Source: an uncultured Deferribacteres bacterium
GTDB lineage: Bacteria > Zhuqueibacterota > JdFR-76 > DREG01
Assembly: GCA_913009825.1 (NCBI GenBank)
Contig: CAJVYQ010000021.1
Span: 1-64,000 of the forward strand
Reading direction: 5' to 3'
DNA length: 64,000 nucleotides
In this document: positions 34,772 to 44,623 of the stretch, piece after piece
Layout: each line of letters starts with the position of its first letter
How positions within the stretch are numbered: position 1 is the stretch's first letter
Notes under the pieces: generated by a model
What the model was told of the DNA's origin: nothing
The model's database searches: none
Seen by the model: the letters and a program-made list of their open reading frames with translations, nothing else
Position numbers and translations under genes: made by a program

Positions 34772-37700
34772 ATGACGAAAAATGCTATCCATTACTTTTT
34801 GGTTGTCCTGGCGCTGACAAAAACTGCGGTTTCACAAACAGGCATTGGAGAGGTCACGGCAATTGAACTGACTGATAATAAGCTTTCACTGTATGCCGGT
34901 TCTGAGATTGTCGTCTTCCAGGTTTGCCTGCCAAATGTTATCAAAGCTAATTATCTGCCACAAGGGGTTAAAGATTCTTCTACTTTAGTCATCGGTAATA
35001 CCGATTGGTCTGTTATTCCGGCGTCGTTCGATACGACTGGCGATCCTATCGTGATTCAAACCAATAAACTCACCGTAGAAATCGCGCGCTCACCCTTACG
35101 CTTTCGCGTTCTCGGGGCCGACGGCAGAGAACTTTTGCGCGAACGGATCGATGAGGGATTCCTTTCACAGGGAATCAAGCTTAACGTCGCAGGAAGTAAC
35201 TTTTATGGAATTCACAATGCTCAATCCGGAAGTCTGTCTCGAAACGACGGCGGATATATCGAGGCAGGCCGTCAAGGTCAAGGGGGCGCGCCGTTTGTGT
35301 GGACCACGGACGGATACGGGTTGCTGATGGACACCGATGGCGGCCGGGTCACAATCAATAACGGTATGATGGATTTTCTAAAAGATGAAGGCGGAAAGCG
35401 TGACATCGAGCTTTATGTCATTGCCGGGACGCCTCGTGAAATCTTTTCAGGTATGACTGCTGTCTCCGGTCGCGCGCCGCTCTTTCCCAAATTCGCTTAT
35501 GGATTTCTGAATACCGAATGGGGGATAGATCAGGATGAGCTTTTGGAAGACGTGAGAACCTATCGCGAAAAAAAAATCCCCATCGACGCCTATATCCTGG
35601 ACTTCGACTGGATGGACTGGGGCAGCGACAATTATGGCGAATTTCGCTGGGGTCCAAAGTTTCCGGATGGACCGAGCGGTGCCCTCAAAACGACGCTCGA
35701 TTCATTGGGCTTGAAGCTATTCGGTATCAGAAAACCTCGCGTGCATGTTAACACGCAACAGGGCCGGGAAGTGCAGAGCAACGGTCTGTTCTTCGATACG
35801 GTCACGGATTATTTTTCCGGCAAACAAGTATGGCGGCTCGATTTTCGCAAGCCCGAAACCAGAAAATGGTATTGGGAGACGTTCGTCAATCAAGGCGACG
35901 CTTTCAACAAAGGCATCATCGGCTATTGGAATGACGAGGCTGACGAATACGGCGGCAACATGATGTTCATGCAGATGCAACGCGCCAACTACGAAGGGCA
36001 AAGAAGCTACAACAATCAACGTGTCTGGTCGATTAATCGCAATTTCTATCTCGGTGCTCAGCGCTATGCCTACTGCCACTGGTCGGGTGACATTTCCACA
36101 GGCTTTTCGTCGATGGCCAGCCAGCGATTGTTCATGCTCAGCAGCATCAACATTGGATCGACGTGGTGGGGCATGGACATCGGCGGTTTCAACGGCACAC
36201 CGACGCCGGAAAACTACATCAGGTGGATGCAGTTCGGTGCCTTTGTTCCGGTTTACCGCGTGCATGGTGTTTTTAATGAAGAGCGTGAGCCCTGGAATTA
36301 TGGGTCGAATGCCGAGCGCATCGCCAGGCGTTACATTGAAATGCGTTATAGATTGTTGCCTTATATCTACTCTTATGCCTGGGAGAATCATCGAACCGGT
36401 GTGCCAATCGTGCGACCGCTCATCTTCGATTACCCTGAGGATACACGAGTCACCAATCTGACTTCCGAGTGGTTATTCGGCGATGACTTGCTCGTGCATC
36501 CGGTCGTCAGAGCCAATGCCCGGACTGCGAGCATCTATCTGCCAGCAGGCAAATGGATTGACTTCCACAGCGGAGATATTTATACAGGTCCGAATACGAT
36601 TACCGTACCGGTCACCCTTGAGGATATCCCCGTCTTTGTCATATCCGGCGCGGTTATTCCGATGGCGCCAATTGCCCAGTACGTTGGCGATCCGGCTTCA
36701 CCTCAGGATGTTTTGTACTTAGAATGTTATCCTAAAGGCGCGAGTGAATTTGTGCTTTACGAAGATGACGGCATCACCTACGACTATGAAAACGGCAATT
36801 ATTCAACAACAAATATAGGCTTTGAGGATGATGGCCCAGTTCTGAGGCTGGCCATTAGCGGCCATAACGGTCCCTTTGTTCCGGTGGAGCGCGACTATCA
36901 GGCCGCGTTTCATTTACTTGAGGAAAAACCCGGGCAAGTGCGCGTCAACCTTTCTGTCATCAGAGAAACAACCGTCGATTCTTTGTCGAACGGTTTGCGC
37001 GATGTTTGGGCTTATGATGCGCAAAACAAATCGTGTCTGGTTAGAATTCAGGATGACGGCACGCCTTTTACCATTTTGGTGACTCGCGGGCCCGACGCTG
37101 TCCCGCCAGGTGTTAGCTCGGTTTTCTGCGCAAGCCCTGACAGCGTCATCGTTCGGTTCACGGAGAGGGTGCTGCTGGACAACAGTGAAAACAGTGCAAC
37201 CAACAAGGTGAATTACCGAATCTCAAATGGCGTCGGCGTTTTAGCTGTCAATGCATTTCCTGATGAGAAATCCGTGGCATTGCTGACCACGCCTCATGCC
37301 GTGAATGAGAAATATAGCATCGAGATATCTAATATTGCCGACCAAAGTAATCAAAAAAACGTGATGGCGCCGGTTACTAAAATCTATACTTGTGCGGCAA
37401 CGCAAACGATTGTACTTCAATACGGGCTCGCCGGCTACAATGGCGTCAGCGATGCGCATATTGCGGAGTATTTCCCGGACCATAATATGGGTGGGAATCC
37501 GCTGTTTGAAGCCGGCAGATTTGATGGAGGAAATAGCAGCGACGACAAGTCGATGTTGATTCGATTCGATCTTTCGAGTACCGATTTGGACGATCCTGAA
37601 CGCATCGCTCAGGCGAACCTGGTTTTGTCCCTGGCCGAAACACGCAATGGCGAGGCTGACAAGCAACTCGCGGCCTATCGCCTTTTACGTGATTGGAATG

Positions 37701-38362
37701 AAGGCGCAGCAAATGTCGGCATCGACGGCAGGCAGGCGCAGACAGGGGAAGTGACATGGAACAGCGCATTGCACACGATTGTGCCCTGGAGCGCTCCTGG
37801 CGGCGACTTTGTGCAATCATTTGCTGAGGTCGTTACTGTTGTCGGTGCGAGCCCCGGCGCTGAGTATACGTGGAACATCACCCAGATTGTCAAGAACTGG
37901 ACAGCTCTGCCGGACAGCAACTTCGGCATCATCTTGCGGGAGCCAGCGCCAAGCCATCAAAACGGCACCAAGGTCTTTTATGCCTCCGATTATGAGGAAA
38001 TATCGCTGCGTCCGAAACTCAATATCCGGCTCTTACCGGCAACGCGTTTTGAGGATAGCAGAGATGCTATCCCTGATGAATTCGTACTATACCAGAACTA
38101 TCCCAACCCGATTCAGGTGAACAATGCGCACCGGTATAGCTCTCATACAATGATTCGTTACGACCTCCCCGCAAAAAGCAGAATTTCATTAAAAGTTTAT
38201 AACGTTCGCGGGCAGGTGGTTGCGACGCTTGTCGACGGCTGGCAGAAAGGAGGTCGCTACGAGATTCCCTTTGAACTTGCAGTCTTACCGAGCGGGTTCT
38301 ATCTCTATCGCCTCAAAGCCGGAGACTTTGCGCAAAGCAGAAAACTTCTTATCCTGCGATAA
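34772..38362 (+). CDS. Secreted GH31-family alpha-glycosidase with DNRLRE-like module and type IX sorting domain
   Basis: 1196 residues with a signal peptide (MTKNAIHYFLVVLALTKTAV, then SQ). The GH31 core spans about residues 60-650. FAYGFLNTEWGIDQDELLED and IPIDAYILDFDWMDWG form the barrel entrance. The Asp in GYWNDEADEYGGN is the likely nucleophile, and YCHWSGDISTGFSSMASQRL holds the likely acid/base. About 870-1090 is a DNRLRE-like stalk module (AHIAEYFPDHNMGGNPLFEA ... ANLVLSLAETRNGEADKQL). The last 90 residues are a type IX sorting domain (FVLYQNYPNPIQVNN ... GFYLYRLKAGDFAQSRKLLI). It should cleave alpha-linked glucosides or xylosides outside the cell; the exact substrate cannot be told. 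It is the main degradative enzyme of the SusCD locus. Confidence 0.92.
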   Translation: MTKNAIHYFLVVLALTKTAVSQTGIGEVTAIELTDNKLSLYAGSEIVVFQVCLPNVIKANYLPQGVKDSSTLVIGNTDWSVIPASFDTTGDPIVIQTNKLTVEIARSPLRFRVLGADGRELLRERIDEGFLSQGIKLNVAGSNFYGIHNAQSGSLSRNDGGYIEAGRQGQGGAPFVWTTDGYGLLMDTDGGRVTINNGMMDFLKDEGGKRDIELYVIAGTPREIFSGMTAVSGRAPLFPKFAYGFLNTEWGIDQDELLEDVRTYREKKIPIDAYILDFDWMDWGSDNYGEFRWGPKFPDGPSGALKTTLDSLGLKLFGIRKPRVHVNTQQGREVQSNGLFFDTVTDYFSGKQVWRLDFRKPETRKWYWETFVNQGDAFNKGIIGYWNDEADEYGGNMMFMQMQRANYEGQRSYNNQRVWSINRNFYLGAQRYAYCHWSGDISTGFSSMASQRLFMLSSINIGSTWWGMDIGGFNGTPTPENYIRWMQFGAFVPVYRVHGVFNEEREPWNYGSNAERIARRYIEMRYRLLPYIYSYAWENHRTGVPIVRPLIFDYPEDTRVTNLTSEWLFGDDLLVHPVVRANARTASIYLPAGKWIDFHSGDIYTGPNTITVPVTLEDIPVFVISGAVIPMAPIAQYVGDPASPQDVLYLECYPKGASEFVLYEDDGITYDYENGNYSTTNIGFEDDGPVLRLAISGHNGPFVPVERDYQAAFHLLEEKPGQVRVNLSVIRETTVDSLSNGLRDVWAYDAQNKSCLVRIQDDGTPFTILVTRGPDAVPPGVSSVFCASPDSVIVRFTERVLLDNSENSATNKVNYRISNGVGVLAVNAFPDEKSVALLTTPHAVNEKYSIEISNIADQSNQKNVMAPVTKIYTCAATQTIVLQYGLAGYNGVSDAHIAEYFPDHNMGGNPLFEAGRFDGGNSSDDKSMLIRFDLSSTDLDDPERIAQANLVLSLAETRNGEADKQLAAYRLLRDWNEGAANVGIDGRQAQTGEVTWNSALHTIVPWSAPGGDFVQSFAEVVTVVGASPGAEYTWNITQIVKNWTALPDSNFGIILREPAPSHQNGTKVFYASDYEEISLRPKLNIRLLPATRFEDSRDAIPDEFVLYQNYPNPIQVNNAHRYSSHTMIRYDLPAKSRISLKVYNVRGQVVATLVDGWQKGGRYEIPFELAVLPSGFYLYRLKAGDFAQSRKLLILR

Positions 38363-38437
38363 AATGGTGTGACAGGACATTGGGCCAGGAATGGATTATC
38401 AAAAAAGCACGAGGCCGTTGTCATTAATCTCTTCGCG

Positions 38438-38548
38438 AACTTTATGGTAAAAAACTTTGCTAAAATCGGTTCAACTTTTGAAGTTTATAATGTTCTCGGT
38501 TATGGTTCTTTGGAGAAAGTCTATCAGAGAGTCCCGACCATTCAATGA
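38438..38548 (+). pseudogene. Fragment of a GxxExxY-family (PD-(D/E)XK-like) protein
   Basis: The frame reads FMVKNFAKIGSTFEVYNVLG and YGSLEKVYQRV before a TGA at 38546-38548. This matches the start of GxxExxY proteins (IIGAAIEVHxxLGxGxLExVYE), small proteins of unknown function found widely in FCB genomes. About 35 of the usual 125 residues remain, with no proper start. The rest was lost before the neighbouring gene. Confidence 0.6.
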
Positions 38549-38601
38549 CAATAATAATAGGAACGTCGGGACAAGTTAAATTATTGCGACAGGGCCATGT
38601 A

Positions 38602-39939
38602 ATGACCAATCAAGGGAAACTAGGTGTTTTGAGTGTGTCTATTCTTATTGCTCCAATTCTTTCTTCAACCGGACTGAAAGCACAGACCGAATGGACCCAT
38701 GTGATCGACCAACCGGTTTTAGGCTATGGTGCAGATGGTGAGTGGGATAATGGCGCGGTCATTTGGCCAACCGTCATAAGGGATGGCACGACCCTGCGGA
38801 TGTGGTATGCGGGAAGTGATGATGTTCTGGGTATCGGAACAATCCAAATTGGATATGCCTGGTCTCTTAACGGTATTTCGTGGAAACGCTATACCGGGAA
38901 TCCGGTGCTTTCAGCCGAGCTGTCCTGGGAAGCAGGAGCGAATGTCAGCCCTGCTGTCATAAAAGACGGAGACACCTTCAAGATGTGGTATGGTGCAGCC
39001 GGCGTCCCACCGAGCATAATTGGCTATGCAACATCGGCTGACGGCATAAATTGGGACAGACATTCAAAGCCGGTGCTTCAGCCAGGACCAGAGGGGGATT
39101 GGGATAGCAGCATCATGGGACCAGGGACTGTAAAAAAAGAGAACAATGTGTACAAAATGTGGTACTGGGGTGGCAGGGGAAGTTGGCCAGGCTCAGTAAT
39201 CCAGATCGGTTTAGCAATTTCTAACGATGGGATTAATTGGGTCAAATATGATGACGCCTCCACAACCGAAGCGCCATTTTCGGGCAGCGACCCTGTACTA
39301 AAAGTTGGCAATCCAGGGGAATGGGACTTCCTGAGAGCATGGAGTCCTGCGGTCCTGGCTACAGAATCCGGATATGAAATGTGGTACGCGGGAAGGGTGG
39401 GATACATTACAACCGCCCAGTTGCTTGGTTACGCCTCATCAATGGATGGAATCGAATGGAAGAAATCTCAGGATAATCCGGTCATCGGTACCAGGCCCAT
39501 CTGGGGTTACTCCTATCTTCCCGGCTCTGTACTCAAGTTTCATGGGTTCTATCATCTCTGGTTCACCAGCTTCACGTTTGCTGCTCAGGGTCAAAGATCT
39601 GAAATCGGGTATGCAACGTCTCCGGGTACAAGCATTTCTGGTGGTGAATTGGAAATCCCTGTACGCTATCTTCTTTTACAAAACTACCCCAATCCCTTCA
39701 ACGGTACTACCATATTGCGGTATGGTCTTCCTGAAGGAGCCGATGCTGTGCTCGTGATTTATGATATTCTGGGTAGACATGTCAAGACCCTGGTTCGGGG
39801 TGTGGAAGAAGCCGGTTTCAAATCAGTTACCTGGAATGGCAGGGACGAACTCGGCAGACCGGCGAACACCGGGGTCTATCTGTATCAAATCCATGCAGGC
39901 GATTTCACCCAAACCCGCAAGATGTTGCTGCTGAAATAG
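38602..39939 (+). CDS. Secreted five-bladed propeller protein of the GH43/GH130 type with type IX sorting domain
   Basis: 445 residues from the ATG at 38602, which gives a clean signal peptide (MTNQGKLGVLSVSILIAPIL, then SSTGLKAQ). In-frame codons back to 38545 would spoil it. Repeated blades carry TLRMWYAGSDD, TFKMWYGAAG, VYKMWYWGGRG, GYEMWYAGR and FYHLWFTS, each followed by IGYA.S.DGI.W, as in glycosidase clans with five-bladed propellers. I cannot see a complete set of catalytic acids, so it may bind rather than cleave. The C-terminus is a sorting domain (YLLLQNYPNPFNGTTILRYG ... NTGVYLYQIHAGDFTQTRKM). It lies downstream of the GH31 gene and before a VCBS-UnbV lipoprotein, within the polysaccharide locus. 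Confidence 0.8.
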   Translation: MTNQGKLGVLSVSILIAPILSSTGLKAQTEWTHVIDQPVLGYGADGEWDNGAVIWPTVIRDGTTLRMWYAGSDDVLGIGTIQIGYAWSLNGISWKRYTGNPVLSAELSWEAGANVSPAVIKDGDTFKMWYGAAGVPPSIIGYATSADGINWDRHSKPVLQPGPEGDWDSSIMGPGTVKKENNVYKMWYWGGRGSWPGSVIQIGLAISNDGINWVKYDDASTTEAPFSGSDPVLKVGNPGEWDFLRAWSPAVLATESGYEMWYAGRVGYITTAQLLGYASSMDGIEWKKSQDNPVIGTRPIWGYSYLPGSVLKFHGFYHLWFTSFTFAAQGQRSEIGYATSPGTSISGGELEIPVRYLLLQNYPNPFNGTTILRYGLPEGADAVLVIYDILGRHVKTLVRGVEEAGFKSVTWNGRDELGRPANTGVYLYQIHAGDFTQTRKMLLLK

Positions 39940-40159
39940 TGACCGGTCGCCGCAAAATGTGCAGCCACCGGCAAGGGTGATTAGATCATTTTAATTTACT
40001 TTACCAAAGGCTGGTTGAAATATTGTCAAGAAAAATAAGAACACGGTTAGCCACGAAAATCAATATAGAACCGATATAGTTACGAATCTGCTATATAAGG
40101 TGTTGGAATTAAATAACCTGGACATTTTGAATATTAACAATATTTAGGAATATAAACTT

Positions 40160-43100
40160 ATGACGTTAAAATGGATTACTTGTCATCGCTCACACCCTAA
40201 ACGACCTTCAACTCTGAATATCAGGTTGAGGCATCTCTTTATCCTCATCTGGATGGGAGCCATTATTGTTCAAAGTTCCTGCCGGCAAAAAGATTCTATC
40301 CAACCCCTGTTTGAGAAGCTTACCCCTCAGGAAACCAACATCGCCTTTGAGAACACCCTTGATGAAGAACCCTTATTCAATGGCGTTAATTATCTCTATT
40401 TCTATGATGGCGGAGGAGTAGCAGTGGGTGATATAAACAACGACGGTCTGGCAGATATTTATTTTACCGCCAATATGTATCCTAATCGTCTGTATGTAAA
40501 TAAAGGGGATTTTGAATTTGAGGATATTACGGAAGCGGCCGGCGTGGGAGGAGGAACGGAAGGGTGGTCTACAGGCGTCACCATGGCCGATGTCAATGGG
40601 GATGGATTCCTGGATATATACGTGTGCCGGTCGAATTATCTGGACAGAAAAGGCGCAAATCAGCTATTCATAAACAACGGAGATTTAACCTTTACTGAGA
40701 GCGCTGAGGAATATGGCCTCGATTTCGTTGGGCTCTCAAGACAGGCAGCCTTCTTCGATTACGATCTGGATGGAGATCTGGATATGTACCTCTTGAATCA
40801 CTCGGTGCATTCAAAAGGAACCTATCGCCCTGCCGGCAAGTTACGGTATACCCGCGATGCTGAGGCCGGGGATAGGTTATACAAAAATGAAGGGGGACAT
40901 TTCGTCGATGTCTCGGCGGAAACGGGGATTTATGGAAGCGCTCTTGGGTATGGATTAGGCGTGGCGATTGGCGATATTAATTGGGATGGGTATCCGGATA
41001 TTTACATATCCAATGATTTTCATGAGGAAGACTACCTCTATTATAACAACGGAGACGGAACGTTTACCGAAGCGATGAAACTTTCTATGGGACACGTCAG
41101 CAGCGCCTCCATGGGAAATGATATGGCGGATTTTAACAATGATGGTCTGTTGGATATTGTGGTGTTGGACATGATGCCTGAAAAAGAGGAGATTCGCAAA
41201 TCATCTGTCAGCGCCGATCCCTTTGATATTTATGACCTGAAATTGCGATTCGGATATTATCAACAGTTACGCAGAAATACGTTACAATTGAATAGAGGGC
41301 CTGCCATCAATAACAATTCTATGAAGACGACAGTCCATCTGTTCAGCGAAATCGGAGCACTGGCAGGCATTTATGCCACCGACTGGAGCTGGACTCCCCT
41401 GTTTATTGATCTGGATAACGACGGCTATAAAGATTTATTCATCAGTAATGGAATTTTTCACCGGCCAAATGATCTGGATTATCTGCATTATATCAAACAA
41501 AATGAAGTCCAAATGCAATTAGGTGACCGGGGTGACCAGGAGAGTCTCACCCCTATAGAAAAGGACCCTCTGGCCGACTTGGTTCGGCACATGCCCAGTG
41601 TTCCTGAAGCCAATTATGCCTTTCATTCTCAGGGAGATCTCACTTTCATAAATCGCGCATCAGAATGGGGGCTTGGCGATCCGGGTTTTTCGAATGGCGC
41701 AGCCTATGCAGACTTTGATAATGACGGCGCCATGGACCTCGTGGTGAACAATGTCAATTCTGCGGCCGCGATTTATAAAAACATCCTCTATCAAAGGAGG
41801 AATCTAAACCCCAAGATATCGAAGACCCCGGAGGGTAAGGGACAAAACAACTCCAACTATCTCAAATTGAGGTTAACCGGACGGCGTCCCAATGCGTTCG
41901 GGATTGGCGCCAAAGTAGTTCTTCATTATAGAGATAAAATATTCTTCCAGCAATTAATGACCACCAGAGGATTTCAATCCTCGGTGGAACCGGCGTTGAA
42001 TTTCGGGCTGGGAAACATTGGCATTCTTGATTCCCTGGAAGTTATCTGGGCTACCGGTGAATACCAGGTGTTGAACAATCTCCCGGTTAATCAAACGATC
42101 ACACTGAATCAAACTGACGCCACAACTGCTTACACCTATCGACCCCGGAGAAATGATCAGCCGATATTCCAGGATATTACCAAAGAAGTGCAGCTCGACT
42201 ATTCGCACCAGGAAAATAAGTTCATTGAATTTAATCGGGAACCGTTCATCCCGCATTTCTTATCCACTGAAGGCCCGGCCTTCGCCGTAAAAGATATCAA
42301 CGGTGACGGCCTGGTAGATTTGTATCTTGGCGGCGCAAAACTTCAGCCAGGCGGTATCTTTCTACAGAACCGGCAGGGAGGATTTGAAGCCGTTAGGGAT
42401 TCTGTGTTTATTAAGGACGGCCGCAGTGAAGATGTGGATGCCGTCTTTTTCGATGCTGATGGGGATGATCTTCCCGACCTCTATGTCGTGAGCGGCGGCA
42501 ATGAATTTTTTGGCAAGGCCGCTCCCCTGAGGGATCGGCTTTATCTGAATGAGGGAAACGGCCGGTTTCGCAAAGCCCGGGGCATGCTCCCGGAAATTTA
42601 TGCGAATGGCGCCTGTGTAAAGCCTGTTGACGTTGATAATGACGGTGATGTGGATTTGTTCGTGGGAAGCCGCTCCCTGCCGCGTCTGTACGGCATCATT
42701 CCCGAAAGTTATCTGCTGATCAATGACGGCAAGGGAAAATTCACTGATGAGACATTATCGCGAGCGCCTGATTTATCCAGGGTTGGGATGGTTACCGACG
42801 CGGTTTGGGTGGATTTGAACAAAGACTCCTACCAGGATCTCATCGTTGTTGGTGAATGGATGCCGGTGACGGTGTTTTACAATCAAAATGGTAAATTCGT
42901 CAATGTCACCCGGAAATATGGACTTCAAAACACTCATGGCTGGTGGGAAACAGTGGCTGCGGCAGATTTTAATCAAGACGGATACGTTGACCTGGTAGCC
43001 GGAAACCTGGGGTTGAATTCCATTCTCAAGACCACTATGGATAAACCGGTACAACTGTTTATCAATGATTTCTCAGGGAATGGAAGGCCGGATCAGATTC

Positions 43101-43648
43101 TCACCTATTACAATGGCGAAAAAAGCTATCCAATGGCATCAGCCGAGCAGATGTTTACACATATCCCCGCTTTACGCGCCAAATACGCTACGAACGCAGA
43201 ATATGCAGGAGAATCTATTCGGGATATTTTTCCCAGTGAACAGTTAGAAGCTGCCACAGTCCGCACGGCGACTGTATTCGCTTCCACTCTGCTTATGAAT
43301 ACCGGAGATGAAAAATTTAACCTGACGCAACTGCCGGTTGAGGCCCAGTTCTCACCGATATATTCGATACTGATTGACGATTTTAATAAAGATGGCCATC
43401 AGGATATGCTGTCAGGCGGAAATTTCTACGGCGTGGCTCCGGATCAGGGAAGATATGACGCCGGTTACGGATGTTTACTTTTTGGCGATGGTACAGGAAC
43501 ATTCACACCGGTCAGTCTTCAAAACAGTGGATTTGTGGTCACCGGAGAAATTCGTCAAATCAAGTCATTTCAGACTGCTTCCGGTGAAACACTGGTCATG
43601 GCTGCTCGCAATAATGACACCGTAGTGGTTTTTAAGAGGAAGGACTAA
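40160..43648 (+). CDS. Second long VCBS-ASPIC/UnbV lipoprotein of the polysaccharide locus
   Basis: 1162 residues. A lipobox (IVQSSC) ends a signal that starts about 22 residues in, so an internal start is possible. VCBS units include GDINNDGLADIYFTANMYPN, ADVNGDGFLDIYVCRSNYLD, FDYDLDGDLDMYLLNHS, GDINWDGYPDIYISNDFHEE and VDVDNDGDVDLFVGSRSLPR. The central UnbV segment is NYLKLRLTGRRPNAFGIGAK ... ALNFGLGNIGILDSLEVIW. Domain order and blocks such as GWWETVAAADFNQDGYVDLV and AGNLGLNS match the gene at 30831, so the two are paralogues flanking the glycosidases. The 220 bases upstream show no gene and no clear promoter. Confidence 0.87.
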   Translation: MTLKWITCHRSHPKRPSTLNIRLRHLFILIWMGAIIVQSSCRQKDSIQPLFEKLTPQETNIAFENTLDEEPLFNGVNYLYFYDGGGVAVGDINNDGLADIYFTANMYPNRLYVNKGDFEFEDITEAAGVGGGTEGWSTGVTMADVNGDGFLDIYVCRSNYLDRKGANQLFINNGDLTFTESAEEYGLDFVGLSRQAAFFDYDLDGDLDMYLLNHSVHSKGTYRPAGKLRYTRDAEAGDRLYKNEGGHFVDVSAETGIYGSALGYGLGVAIGDINWDGYPDIYISNDFHEEDYLYYNNGDGTFTEAMKLSMGHVSSASMGNDMADFNNDGLLDIVVLDMMPEKEEIRKSSVSADPFDIYDLKLRFGYYQQLRRNTLQLNRGPAINNNSMKTTVHLFSEIGALAGIYATDWSWTPLFIDLDNDGYKDLFISNGIFHRPNDLDYLHYIKQNEVQMQLGDRGDQESLTPIEKDPLADLVRHMPSVPEANYAFHSQGDLTFINRASEWGLGDPGFSNGAAYADFDNDGAMDLVVNNVNSAAAIYKNILYQRRNLNPKISKTPEGKGQNNSNYLKLRLTGRRPNAFGIGAKVVLHYRDKIFFQQLMTTRGFQSSVEPALNFGLGNIGILDSLEVIWATGEYQVLNNLPVNQTITLNQTDATTAYTYRPRRNDQPIFQDITKEVQLDYSHQENKFIEFNREPFIPHFLSTEGPAFAVKDINGDGLVDLYLGGAKLQPGGIFLQNRQGGFEAVRDSVFIKDGRSEDVDAVFFDADGDDLPDLYVVSGGNEFFGKAAPLRDRLYLNEGNGRFRKARGMLPEIYANGACVKPVDVDNDGDVDLFVGSRSLPRLYGIIPESYLLINDGKGKFTDETLSRAPDLSRVGMVTDAVWVDLNKDSYQDLIVVGEWMPVTVFYNQNGKFVNVTRKYGLQNTHGWWETVAAADFNQDGYVDLVAGNLGLNSILKTTMDKPVQLFINDFSGNGRPDQILTYYNGEKSYPMASAEQMFTHIPALRAKYATNAEYAGESIRDIFPSEQLEAATVRTATVFASTLLMNTGDEKFNLTQLPVEAQFSPIYSILIDDFNKDGHQDMLSGGNFYGVAPDQGRYDAGYGCLLFGDGTGTFTPVSLQNSGFVVTGEIRQIKSFQTASGETLVMAARNNDTVVVFKRKD

Positions 43649-44043
43649 CCTCGTTAGATAACAATTTGATCAATAATGATCATTCAAACATTTCAGCTAT
43701 AAGCTCCAGCATGCGTATGTAACCAACAAGAGCTGCAACGGAATTGAGCGATAGCGAAGATTCCGCTTGCAGCGTGTGGTTGCCTGCCCGCCGCAGGCGG
43801 GGACTCAGCCGGTGGGGGTGGATAAATCTATTTGGATTTTACATGTTGGGAATTATACGTGTAGAAGGTCTAAAAATGGGAGGAATGACAGAGTAAATCT
43901 CAAAACAGCAAAAACGAATAACCGTTTTTCTAACAATAAAGCAACAATTCTCTCAAAAAACACCCAATTTTTAAGATTAGGGCGTACGATGCCTATTCCA
44001 TTTTTAATAGATTTTTGAAAATTGGAAATTTTTAAAATCATCA
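43649..44043. other. Intergenic region at the left border of the mobile region
   Basis: No gene is supported. It contains a compact hairpin CCCGCC-GCA-GGCGGG near 43788-43802 and some AT-rich sequence with CAACAATTCTCTC-type runs. Two overlapping frames of 64 and 83 codons have no family resemblance and look accidental. Confidence 0.45.
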
Positions 44044-44474
44044 TCATGGCGGCCCCCTGTATCCGGGAAACTCACAGACAAACACCAAAACCTGCCCGCA
44101 GTTGGGGCACATCAGGGGTTCCTTTTGTTTTTTGGGATAGTAGGCCGCTTTCGCGGCAAGTCTTTTTCCAATCAGTTCTTTGATATGGTCTAATGCCTTG
44201 CGTTTCCTGGTGGCAGGAAAGCCAAAGTACCGGATTTTAACAAACCCCTCTGGCAATACATGCTGAAGAAACCGGCGCAGGAACTCAAAAGCATCCAGAG
44301 TACACAGTTTATAAGAGTCATCAGTGCTACCCTTGTATCGGAACGTAACCTTTCCGTCTTTCACCTTGAGGATATTCCGATCCGAGATCGCCACACGATA
44401 CACATACGGAGCCGGGTATTTGATAACCGCTTCCCCGTTCCTTTCATCGCCAACGCCATTCTGGACAGATTAGC
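44044..44474 (-). pseudogene. IS91-family (Y2) transposase, C-terminal remnant
   Basis: The minus-strand frame from about 44474 reads QNGVGDERNGEAVIKYPAPY, VYRVAISDRNILKVKDGKVT, FRYKGSTDDSYKLCTLDAFE and FLRRFLQHVLPEGFVKIRYF. These are the conserved C-terminal blocks of IS91-type rolling-circle transposases. The end carries the usual Zn ribbon (MCPNCGQVLVFVCEFPGYRG, then PP). A stop lies just before the readable part, and the catalytic tyrosines and N-terminal zinc finger are missing. IS91 elements move by one-ended transposition and often border captured genes, so this remnant may mark how the adjoining cassette region arrived. Confidence 0.85.
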
Positions 44475-44573
44475 GCATCAATGGAGTATCGTACCGTAAA
44501 AAGTTCGTACCCAAATTCCTGTCTGAAAATGAAAAACGCTAACAATTTCTTTTGAACCTAAATTAAAAAACGC

Positions 44574-44602
44574 TTGACATCGTTTCTTCTGTTCTTTACA
44601 TT
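44574..44602 (+). promoter_or_regulatory. Promoter-like TTGACA-17-TACATT, copy B of a repeated element
   Basis: A perfect TTGACA (44574-44579) and TACATT (44597-44602) with 17-base spacing lie just upstream of the first small gene of the cassette region. The block resembles copy A at 2579-2607 over about 65 bases. It is the best promoter candidate for the cassette genes. Confidence 0.5.
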
Positions 44603-44623
44603 ATCGCTAATTCACCAAATCAG

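Noticed and set aside
43767-44047. Two overlapping small frames of 83 and 64 codons
   Set aside because: Low-complexity, no ribosome sites, no resemblance to known proteins.
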